Shown: piece after piece, positions 27,684 to 34,852 of the stretch
Position numbering within the stretch: position 1 is the first letter of the stretch
How the letters are laid out: every line of letters starts with the position of its first letter
From: Bradyrhizobium sp. WBOS07
GTDB lineage: Bacteria > Pseudomonadota > Alphaproteobacteria > Rhizobiales > Xanthobacteraceae
Length of the DNA stretch: 64,000 nucleotides
Direction: 5' to 3'
NCBI RefSeq assembly: GCF_024585165.1
Contig: NZ_CP029008.1
Span: forward strand, 5,041,501-5,105,500
Program-made: the position numbers and the translations under genes
The notes under the pieces: model-generated
Seen by the model: only the letters and a program-made list of their open reading frames with translations
Told to the model about the DNA's origin: nothing
Database searches by the model: none

Positions 27684-28052
27684 ATGGACACGGATCGGAT
27701 TGTTGGATCGGCCAAGGAATATGCCGGGCGCGCGGAAGGCGCGATTGGAGACCTGGCAGGCGATGCCAAGACGCAGGCATCGGGCAAGGCGCGCGAGGCT
27801 GCGGGCACGGTGCAGAATCTCTACGGCCAGGCCAAGGATGCCGTGCGCGATGCCGCGGACACCGCGACGAGCTACGCCAAGGACGCCTATGAGAACAGCG
27901 GCGACACCTTCCGCGACGGCACGCAGGCGCTGTCGAAGAAGGTGCAGGACAATCCGCTCGGCGCCCTGATGGTGGCCGGCGGCATCGGTTTTGCGCTCGC
28001 GCTGCTGATGTCGCGCCCCGCCCGCCGCCCGCCGCCGCGCTGGCGCTATTAA
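27684..28052 (+). CDS. CsbD-like protein with C-terminal membrane anchor
   Basis: 122 residues. The N-terminus MDTDRIVGSAKEYAGRAEGA carries two CsbD-type repeats (GSAKEYAGRAEGAIGDLAGD, ASGKAREAAGTVQN). The middle is an Ala/Asp-rich helix. The end, NPLGALMVAGGIGFALALLM, is a glycine-zipper-like membrane segment of DUF883 type, followed by a basic tail RPARRPPPRWRY. It thus combines features of the two stress families also found at the left end of the window. GAGGAGG before the ATG is a strong ribosome-binding site. Function unknown; envelope stress is a guess. Confidence 0.85.
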   Translation: MDTDRIVGSAKEYAGRAEGAIGDLAGDAKTQASGKAREAAGTVQNLYGQAKDAVRDAADTATSYAKDAYENSGDTFRDGTQALSKKVQDNPLGALMVAGGIGFALALLMSRPARRPPPRWRY

Positions 28053-28079
28053 CGGCTGGGCCAAGAGCTCACGTTTCTC

Positions 28080-28220
28080 GTGCCCCGGACGCAGCGCATC
28101 ACGCAGTGGTGCGCTGCTGAGCCGGGGCCCATTCTTTTTTTTGAATGTCGTGAGAGGAGCTGGGTCCCGGCTCTGCGCCGCATCACCAAGAGGTGCTGCG
28201 TCGCGTCCGGGACACGAGAC
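28080..28220. repeat. Intergenic inverted-repeat element, family C copy 1
   Basis: About 140 bp. The left arm GTGCCCCGGACGCAGCGCAT is mirrored at the right by GCGTCCGGGACACGAG, and the inner arms GAGCCGGGGCCCAT and TGGGTCCCGGCTC are mirrored too. Copies: 44419-44547, 57851-57985 and a half copy at 39194-39246. It lies between convergent genes. Confidence 0.88.
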
Positions 28221-28226
28221 CTTCGC

Positions 28227-29936
28227 TTACCGGAACATCTCGGCGGAGCGGCCGACGTTGCCCGGCGGACGCGGAATCCCCGGATTGGGAGCTGGATTGC
28301 GCGGGCCGGGTGCCGGCGCCAGTTGACGCGGCGGCCCTGGCTGCGGCGAGCCGAAGCCGAAGAAATCGCGGAACGAGGGCGGCGCTTGCGCCGGCTGCTG
28401 CGGCGGCACCGGCGGCTTCTTCGGCGCAAGTTTCGGCGGCCCGATCGCGGCGGCGGCGCCAGCCGCGGTGGGATTGGCGGCATTGCCCTCAGGCGTCGTC
28501 GCGGCCATCGGCGTATCGCCCTTGGCCTGCTCGCGGCCGACTTCGCGGCGCGGCCAGGCATAATCGTCGGCGCGGCCGGCCGGCGCTGCCAGCGGCTCGC
28601 CCTTCACCATCGTCCGCGCAGCGAGCGCATCGACGGCGGCGGGACGCGAGCCCGGGCCGCCCAGCAATTGATCGGTCGAGATCGAGGCCGCGACCAGCGG
28701 CACGATCGGCCCGGCCAGCGGCCGCGGCGCGGGCTTGCCGGGCTCGGCACTGGTGTCGGGGGTCGCGGGCTCGCTCGGCAGCGCGATCGGGCCGGAGCGT
28801 CCGGCCAGCAGGCGCGTGATCTCGCGCTCGACATAATGCGCGAGCTTGCGCGCGCCGGCCTTGGTGAAATAGACGCCGTCAGAGCTGCGCAGCTGGCGAA
28901 TCTGGCCTTCGAAGTCTGGGCCCTTCTGCAGGAAGCGGCCGGCTTCGTCGACGAAACCGTCCCAGACGTCGACATAGGTGATGCCGGCCTTGGCCGCGCC
29001 TTCGCGATAGAGCGAATCCAGGAACAGCGTATCCGCAGTGCCCTTGGGTCCGCGAACCGCCGGCAGGCCGACCCACAGCACCGGCACGCCCTTGGACTTG
29101 AGGACGGCCGCGAGCTCCTCGATCTTCTTGCTGTAGAGCTCGATCCAGCGCTCGTCGCGGAATTCGTAGAGGCCGTTCGGATTGCGCGCGGTCTTTTCCG
29201 GCGCGGCCGCAGGCGTGTCGGCGTTGTCGGCGTCGTCCTGCGGCAGGTCGGCATCAGCCGGCTTGTCCTCGGGCTTGGCAGCACTGTCGGTGCCGGGCTT
29301 CGTCTCGCCGGGCTTTGCCGGTGGCTTGCCGCGCGCGCCCTTGTCGTTCTTCTTGTCCTTGTCCGCAGCGGGCTTGTCCGTCTTCTCCGCCACAGGCTCG
29401 CGGATCGCGGCGCGGTCGTTGAGGCCGAGCATGACGACGATGACGTCGGGCTTTTCGGTCTCGAGGATGCCCCTTGCCGCCGCCGCCCAGTCCGAGGGCT
29501 CGCCCTTGGGCTGGTACCTGATCAGGCCGGAAACGGTCTTGTGCTTGCGGATCACGCCCATGTCGGGTTGCTCGGCATAGGCGTCTTCCAGGCCGTAAGC
29601 GAGCCAGTCGGCCATGGCATCGCCGAGCACCAGCGCGTTCTTCTCGGGGATGGTGTCGCGCTTGGCCGGCGCCGGGGCGCGCGAAAAATCCTGCCGCGGC
29701 GCCTGCTGCTGTTGCTGCTGGAACGGTGCGAAGAAGTCGCCGCCGAACCAGCCGCCGCCTCCACCACCTCGGGGTGGCGGTGGCGCCGAGCGCTGCGGCG
29801 GGCCGCCGAAGCCGGGGAAGTTGAAGAACTGCGCCGAGGCAGGTCCTGCGATCACCACCAGGATCGCAAGCGCCGTCCCCAGCGCGATCAACGGGCCGGT
29901 CTCGGTCAGTGCCTTGAACAGGGACTTCTTCGACAT
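28227..29936 (-). CDS. DUF459 (SGNH-hydrolase-like) protein lacking catalytic Ser and His
   Basis: 569 residues from MSKKSLFKALTETGPLIALG (29936). A membrane or signal segment spans about 12-33; a Gly/Pro/Gln-rich linker follows. The SGNH core has ALVLGDAMADWLAYGLEDAY where the family has GDS, so the nucleophile is Ala. VVMLGLNDRA keeps the GxND block. The last block reads SDGVYFTKAGARKLAHY, with Tyr where D-x-x-H has His. An Asp/Lys/Pro-rich insert and a long Pro/Ala-rich C-terminus surround the core. It is likely a periplasmic non-catalytic member, perhaps binding acetylated glycans; the loss of activity is my inference. Confidence 0.85.
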   Translation of the reverse strand: MSKKSLFKALTETGPLIALGTALAILVVIAGPASAQFFNFPGFGGPPQRSAPPPPRGGGGGGWFGGDFFAPFQQQQQQAPRQDFSRAPAPAKRDTIPEKNALVLGDAMADWLAYGLEDAYAEQPDMGVIRKHKTVSGLIRYQPKGEPSDWAAAARGILETEKPDVIVVMLGLNDRAAIREPVAEKTDKPAADKDKKNDKGARGKPPAKPGETKPGTDSAAKPEDKPADADLPQDDADNADTPAAAPEKTARNPNGLYEFRDERWIELYSKKIEELAAVLKSKGVPVLWVGLPAVRGPKGTADTLFLDSLYREGAAKAGITYVDVWDGFVDEAGRFLQKGPDFEGQIRQLRSSDGVYFTKAGARKLAHYVEREITRLLAGRSGPIALPSEPATPDTSAEPGKPAPRPLAGPIVPLVAASISTDQLLGGPGSRPAAVDALAARTMVKGEPLAAPAGRADDYAWPRREVGREQAKGDTPMAATTPEGNAANPTAAGAAAAIGPPKLAPKKPPVPPQQPAQAPPSFRDFFGFGSPQPGPPRQLAPAPGPRNPAPNPGIPRPPGNVGRSAEMFR

Positions 29937-30106
29937 GCGATCTCGGGCACGCGCAACGGGGATCGGAAGTGGCTCAATATAGTAACGGAATCGGGCGCGA
30001 AACGGGCAAATTCCGTTGCAGATTCTTGCCCCATACACCGGGGAACAGCCGCCTGCGTCAAGCGCGGCGGGCAAAATCCCTGTTCAGGGTTACTTTCGGG
30101 GCGATT

Positions 30107-31504
30107 CTACCGTCCGCGCAGCCGATCCAGCGCGTCGGAGGAGGCAAATCCGTCGGCGGGCACCCCGATCGAGGCCTGGAAATTGCGCAGCGCCTCCCGC
30201 GTCTGGCCGCCAAACTGGCCGTCCGGGGTGCCCTTGTAGAAGCCGCGCTGGGCCAGCAGCTGCTGCAGCTCCAGCCGCTCCGTGCGCGACAGCTCGCGCT
30301 CCTGGCGCGGCCAGGGCTGCACGAAGGGCTGCCCGCCACGCAGGCGGTCGGCGAAATGGCCGATCGCCAGCGCATAGGCCTCGGCCGGATTGTACTTCAT
30401 GATGACGCGATAGTTCTGCAGCATCAGGAAGCCGGGTCCTTGCGCGCCTGCCGGCGCCAGCAGGTAGGCCTTCTCCGCCGGATGCGGGAATGGCTGGCCC
30501 GTCGCCCGCTTCAGCCCGAGCTTCTCCCATTGCGTGATCGGCATCGCCTTGGCGCGGTCGGCCAGCATGTAGTTGAAGCCTTGCGGCACCACGACCTCAT
30601 AGCCCCAGGTCTGGCCCGGCTGCCAGCCATCCTTCTTCAGATTGTTGGCGGTCGATGCGATCAGATCGGTGGGATTGTCGACGACGTCGCGCCGTCCGTC
30701 ACCGTCGCCATCGACGGCAAAGCGCTTGAACGCGGTCGGCATGAACTGGGTCGGGCCGAAGGCGCCGGCCCAGGAGCCGCGCATCTGCTCCGGCCTGAGG
30801 TCGCCGCGGTTGAGGATCTCCAGCGCCGACAGGAACTCGTCCTTAAAATAGGCCTGGCGGCGGCCGATGCAGGCCAGCGTCGCGGTCGATTGCAGCACGC
30901 TGCGGTCGCCCATCTGCGTCGAGTAATTGGACTCGATGCCCCAGATCGAGGCGATGATGTAGCGATCGACGCCGGTGGCCTTCTCGGTGGCGTCGAACTG
31001 CGCCTTGTATGTGGCGAGAATCTCGCGGCCCTTGGCGAGGCGGTTGTCGTTCACGAGGATGTCGAGATAGGCCCAGATCGATTTGGTGAACTCGGGCTGC
31101 GAATCCATGAGGTCCATGATGCGCAGATCGGGGCTGAGCCCGGCCGTGAAGCGCTGGAAATTTTCCTGGGTGACGCCGCGCCGTGAGGCATCGGGCCACA
31201 TCCCGGCGACGCAATTGTTGAAATTGCCGGCGGCCTCGCGGATCGCTGCCGCCGTCATCAAGGGATGGCCGGAAGCGCCGTCCTCGCCGGTCCAGGGCAA
31301 TGCTCCCGTTTGACCGCCGCCGGGTCCCGGCGCAGGCTGAGAGGGCGCCGCGTTGGAGCCGGAGAAGATGCCGCCGAACAGGTTGGACAGGCCGTTCTGC
31401 GCCTGAGCGTGCGCGCCGGCGGGCAGCAGCAAAGCGGCTGCAACCATCATCGCGCCGGTCGCGGATACCGTCCGTCTTGCCCGTCCTGCCACCGATCGCA
31501 TCAT
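30107..31504 (-). CDS. Lytic murein transglycosylase, MltB type, with peptidoglycan-binding domain
   Basis: 465 residues from MMRSVAGRARRTVSATGA, a signal peptide ending AGAHAQAQN. After a Gly/Pro linker comes the SLT_2 (MltB) catalytic domain from about residue 85, with the catalytic Glu in SIWGIESNYSTQMGD and the family blocks GSWAGAFGPTQFMPTAFKRF and DGDGRRDVVDNP. A PG_binding_1 domain closes the protein (about 400-460: LQQLLAQRGFYKGTPDGQFG). It cleaves glycan strands in the periplasm, forming 1,6-anhydro-MurNAc ends. Divergent from galU. Confidence 0.94.
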   Translation of the reverse strand: MMRSVAGRARRTVSATGAMMVAAALLLPAGAHAQAQNGLSNLFGGIFSGSNAAPSQPAPGPGGGQTGALPWTGEDGASGHPLMTAAAIREAAGNFNNCVAGMWPDASRRGVTQENFQRFTAGLSPDLRIMDLMDSQPEFTKSIWAYLDILVNDNRLAKGREILATYKAQFDATEKATGVDRYIIASIWGIESNYSTQMGDRSVLQSTATLACIGRRQAYFKDEFLSALEILNRGDLRPEQMRGSWAGAFGPTQFMPTAFKRFAVDGDGDGRRDVVDNPTDLIASTANNLKKDGWQPGQTWGYEVVVPQGFNYMLADRAKAMPITQWEKLGLKRATGQPFPHPAEKAYLLAPAGAQGPGFLMLQNYRVIMKYNPAEAYALAIGHFADRLRGGQPFVQPWPRQERELSRTERLELQQLLAQRGFYKGTPDGQFGGQTREALRNFQASIGVPADGFASSDALDRLRGR

Positions 31505-31723
31505 GTCCCACCCATCGGGCATTTCAAAAATCCGCCATCAGGAGGCCTGGTTACGGTTGCCAATAGCTTAACAAAGGTGAAATTTTGGTGGCGGCCTTTT
31601 TCTTAACTCTGCGCGGGTGAGGCCCCACATCCGCCTTTGTTGGCGGCTGCAAACAGGTTAGCAAATGCCATTGTTCCGTTCCCAGCTCCGTTCCCATGGG
31701 CTCTCAGGTATTCGATCAATCAC

Positions 31724-32599
31724 ATGAAAATTCGCAAAGCCGTATTCCCCGTCGCCGGCCTCGGCACCCGTGTCCTGCCCGCCACCAAGGCGATGCCGAA
31801 GGAAATGCTGACCATCGTCGACAAGCCGCTGATCCAGTACGTCTATGACGAGGCGAGGGAGGCCGGCATCGAGCACTTCGTCTTCGTCACCGGCCGCAAC
31901 AAGAACGTCATCGAAGATCATTTCGACCGGATGTACGAGCTCGACGCGACGCTTGCGGCGCGCGGCAAGAAGGCCGAGCAGGACATCCTGGCGCAGAACC
32001 AGCCCGAGGCGGGCGCCGTCAGCTTCACGCGCCAGCAGGCGCCGCTCGGCCTCGGTCACGCGGTCTGGTGTGCGCGCGACATCGTCGGCAACGAGCCGTT
32101 CGCCGTCGTGCTGCCCGACGAGCTCGTGCTCAACACGCCCGGCTGCCTCAAGCAGATGATCGAGATGGCATCATCGCTCGGCGAGAAATCCAATCTGGTC
32201 GCGGTCGAGGCGGTGCCCGACCATCTCACCCATCAATACGGCATCTGCGGCGTCGGCAAGCGCAGCGGCAAGATGTTCGAGGTCGACGGCATGGTCGAGA
32301 AGCCGGCCAAGGGCACCGCGCCCTCGAACCTCTCGATCACCGGCCGCTACATCCTGCAGCCCGAGATCTTCAAGATCCTGGAAACGCAGGAGCGCGGCGC
32401 CGGCGGCGAGATCCAGCTCACCGACGCCATGATCGGCCTTGCCAGATCGCAGAAGTTCTACGGCGTCGAGTTCGAGGGCGAGCGCCACGATTGCGGCTCC
32501 AAGCCCGGCTTCCTGCGCGCCAACATCGCCTACGGCCTGAAGCGCCCCGAGCTGCGTGACGGCCTGATCGCGGAGATGAAGAAGTATCTGGGGCAGTAA
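31724..32599 (+). CDS. galU: UTP-glucose-1-phosphate uridylyltransferase
   Basis: 291 residues from MKIRKAVFPVAGLGTRVLPA (31724); the frame is open upstream but the family begins here. Nucleotide-binding GLGTRVLPATKAMPKEM, LPDELV (metal/UTP), EAVPDHLTHQYGICG, and the GGEIQLTDAM block mark GalU. It makes UDP-glucose for exopolysaccharide, LPS core and cyclic glucans. Monocistronic, followed by an inverted-repeat element. The 219-base gap upstream, shared with the transglycosylase gene, must hold both promoters; I see no clear consensus. Confidence 0.95.
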   Translation: MKIRKAVFPVAGLGTRVLPATKAMPKEMLTIVDKPLIQYVYDEAREAGIEHFVFVTGRNKNVIEDHFDRMYELDATLAARGKKAEQDILAQNQPEAGAVSFTRQQAPLGLGHAVWCARDIVGNEPFAVVLPDELVLNTPGCLKQMIEMASSLGEKSNLVAVEAVPDHLTHQYGICGVGKRSGKMFEVDGMVEKPAKGTAPSNLSITGRYILQPEIFKILETQERGAGGEIQLTDAMIGLARSQKFYGVEFEGERHDCGSKPGFLRANIAYGLKRPELRDGLIAEMKKYLGQ

Positions 32600-32616
32600 C
32601 GCGCCACAAACTCCGG

Positions 32617-32765
32617 TGTCGTCCCTGCGAACGCAGGGACCCATAACCCAGGGAGTCGTTTGGCGAAGATTCGTAGTCCGGTACTGCTACCAGCGACGAT
32701 CGATAGATTCCGCGGTATGGGTCCCCGCGCCCCGTGCGCAATTGCGCACTAGGCGGGGACGACAG
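32617..32765. repeat. Intergenic inverted-repeat element, family D
   Basis: About 149 bp. The left hairpin GTCGTCCCTGCGAACGCAGG and the right end GGCGGGGACGACAG mirror each other, with GGGACCCATA / TATGGGTCCCC inside. It contains the perfect palindrome GTGCGCAATTGCGCAC (32734-32749), shared with two family B copies. It separates the convergent galU and diguanylate cyclase genes. Confidence 0.85.
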
Positions 32766-32810
32766 CTGTGGCGTGGCGGATTGCGTCGTGCCCAGCGACG
32801 ATGGCGAAGC

Positions 32811-34307
32811 TCACGCCACCAGCGACAGCTTCGGCAGGCTCGCGACCACCGACTGGTTGCGGCCGCCGGCTTTCGCGGCGTAGAGCGCCTTGTCGGCGGC
32901 GGCGACCAGGATCGACCAGTCCATGCCGGCGGTGGGAACCAGGCTGGCGACGCCGCAGGACACCGTCAAAATCACCTGCTCATCGGACCAGCCCTGCACT
33001 TTGGTCCGGATCGCCTCGGCGACCTTGAAGGCGTCGGTGGGCGACGTATTCGGCAGCAGCACGGCGAATTCCTCGCCGCCATAGCGCGTGGCACAGTCGC
33101 CGGCCCGGCTCACCGAATCGGAAATGCAAATGGCGATGCCGACCAGCACCTGGTCCCCTGCCTGATGACCGAAGCTATCGTTGTAGGCCTTGAAGTGATC
33201 GGCATCGATCATCACCAGCGCGATCGGCGCCTTCTGGCGCATGGCGCGCCGCCATTCGACGTCGATGACGGAATCAAACTTGCGGCGGTTCTTGAGGCCG
33301 GTGAGCGCGTCGGTCGTCGCCATCTCCTCCAGCTTGCGCTCGGCCTCGGCACGCCGGCCGATCTCGCGCGCCAGCACGAGCGTCGACGCCAGCACGAACA
33401 GCGCGAGCGCCAGCACCACGGCGCCGATGCGGAACGCCTCCTTCTCCCAGAGCGCGAAGACGGCGGTCAGGGGTTTGCCCGCCACCACGAACAGCGGTCC
33501 TTTGTCGCCGCTGCGGACATAGAGCCGCGGCGTCGGGTCGACCGGGCCCTGCCCCGAATAGGCGGCGCCGATTCGGAGGTTGTCGGCGCTCCAGCTGCGG
33601 CGATCGTTCAGGTTGGTGCCGATGATGTCGAGATCGAATGGCCGCCGCATCATGATGGTGCGGTCGCGCTTGAGGACGGTGATGGTGTCTTCAGGATCGA
33701 GCTTCAGCTGCTCGAACAATTCGTGGAAATAGCTGAAGCGGATCGAGCCGGCGACGATGCCGAGGAACCCGCCGTCGGTGTCGCTGATGCGCCGGCTCAG
33801 CACGATCGCGTAAGTGCCGCGAAACAGCATGGGACGGCTGATGAACAGCCCGATGCCGGGATTGTCGCGATGGACCCTGAAGTAATCCTCCTCGCTCCGG
33901 TTCTCGGGCAGGGGATCGAGCGTGGAGGCGTCGATGGTCAGCCGGCCCTCGGCATCGAACACCTGGATGGCGCCGAAATGCCTGGCCGTCGTGGCGTGGT
34001 CGAACAGGATCAGGTGTCGGATCGGCTTCGACACCGTCGCGAGTTCGGGCAGCAGCATGTTGCTGGCGACCGCCTTCAGCGACAAATCATAGATCTCGAC
34101 GTTGCGGCTGACGTCGGACTGGATGGTGGTTGCAAGGTTCTCCAGCGTCTGGCGGGCGAGCGCCTCCTCGCCGCGGCGCATGTCGAGCATCACGTTGACG
34201 CAAACGGCGGAAAAGCCGATCACCGTCACGATGGACGAGATGATCAGCAGTTTCGCCGAAATCCGCCACGGCCGGCGGGCCATGGCGTCGCGCCATCCAG
34301 ACAGCAT
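32811..34307 (-). CDS. Membrane-anchored diguanylate cyclase
   Basis: 498 residues. Helix at about 18-40, periplasmic sensor of about 260 residues (Cache/CHASE-like; contains ISRRISDTDGGFLGIVAGSI-like blocks), second helix at about 310-330, then a GGDEF domain. The active site is GGEEF (about 412), and an RxxD inhibitory site (RAGD) lies exactly five residues upstream, so product feedback is expected. It should make cyclic di-GMP from GTP in response to an unknown external signal. It is monocistronic, next to a repeat element. Confidence 0.93.
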   Translation of the reverse strand: MLSGWRDAMARRPWRISAKLLIISSIVTVIGFSAVCVNVMLDMRRGEEALARQTLENLATTIQSDVSRNVEIYDLSLKAVASNMLLPELATVSKPIRHLILFDHATTARHFGAIQVFDAEGRLTIDASTLDPLPENRSEEDYFRVHRDNPGIGLFISRPMLFRGTYAIVLSRRISDTDGGFLGIVAGSIRFSYFHELFEQLKLDPEDTITVLKRDRTIMMRRPFDLDIIGTNLNDRRSWSADNLRIGAAYSGQGPVDPTPRLYVRSGDKGPLFVVAGKPLTAVFALWEKEAFRIGAVVLALALFVLASTLVLAREIGRRAEAERKLEEMATTDALTGLKNRRKFDSVIDVEWRRAMRQKAPIALVMIDADHFKAYNDSFGHQAGDQVLVGIAICISDSVSRAGDCATRYGGEEFAVLLPNTSPTDAFKVAEAIRTKVQGWSDEQVILTVSCGVASLVPTAGMDWSILVAAADKALYAAKAGGRNQSVVASLPKLSLVA

Positions 34308-34461
34308 CGTTTGCTCCCGACATAAGTGGATGCGCCCGAAAGCTTGCGCGATGTTTAAGGCGGGACGGCGCTGCCGTACTGAGTTAAGAATCGGTTTACG
34401 CAGCTCACGGTTTTGGGCAGATCCGGTGTGAGCAGACCCGCTTTCGGACGAGAGGACGATT

Positions 34462-34725
34462 GTGAACGACTACGACGCGTTGCGCGACTATCTGATGCGG
34501 CAGAAGCAGGACGAGCTGGTGCTGAGCTTCGAACAGATCGAGGAGATCATCGGCGCGGCCCTGCCGCGTGCGGCCAATCGTGCCTCGTGGTGGGACAGCC
34601 TGCGCAGCCCCGACATCCAGATGCCGCAGCGCGAAGCCTGCCTCGCCGCGGGCTTCGTCGCGACACGGATGCCTGACGGTGCGAGCGTGCGGTTCAGGAA
34701 GCAGAAGTCGCAGAGGCGGTGGTAG
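34462..34725 (+). CDS. Small DUF7662-like protein of unknown function
   Basis: 87 residues: MNDYDALRDYLMRQKQDELV, then LSFEQIEEIIGAALPRAANR, SWWDSL and a basic C-terminus. The L-x-x-YL, LSFEQIEEIIG, LP and WW pattern recurs in short bacterial proteins grouped as DUF7662, possibly nucleic-acid or restriction-related in other contexts. Here it is a lone gene between two c-di-GMP genes. GAGAGGACGATT gives a fair ribosome-binding site. Function unknown. Confidence 0.7.
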   Translation: MNDYDALRDYLMRQKQDELVLSFEQIEEIIGAALPRAANRASWWDSLRSPDIQMPQREACLAAGFVATRMPDGASVRFRKQKSQRRW

Positions 34726-34748
34726 TGCAGCGGCATGCCAACAGTATC

Positions 34749-34829
34749 GTAGGGTGGGCAAAGCGAAAGCGTGCCCACCACCTCTGAACGGTGGGCACGG
34801 CGCCAGGGCGCCTTTGCCCACCCTACGAT
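34749..34829. repeat. Intergenic inverted-repeat element, family E copy 2
   Basis: An 81-bp inverted repeat beginning GTAGGGTGGGCAAAGCGAAA and ending GCGCCTTTGCCCACCCTACG, with GTGCCCACC / GGTGGGCAC arms inside. Same family as 20583-20673. It sits between convergent genes. Confidence 0.88.
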
Positions 34830-34852
34830 ACCGGTTTCAGAGGTGCGAGCGA

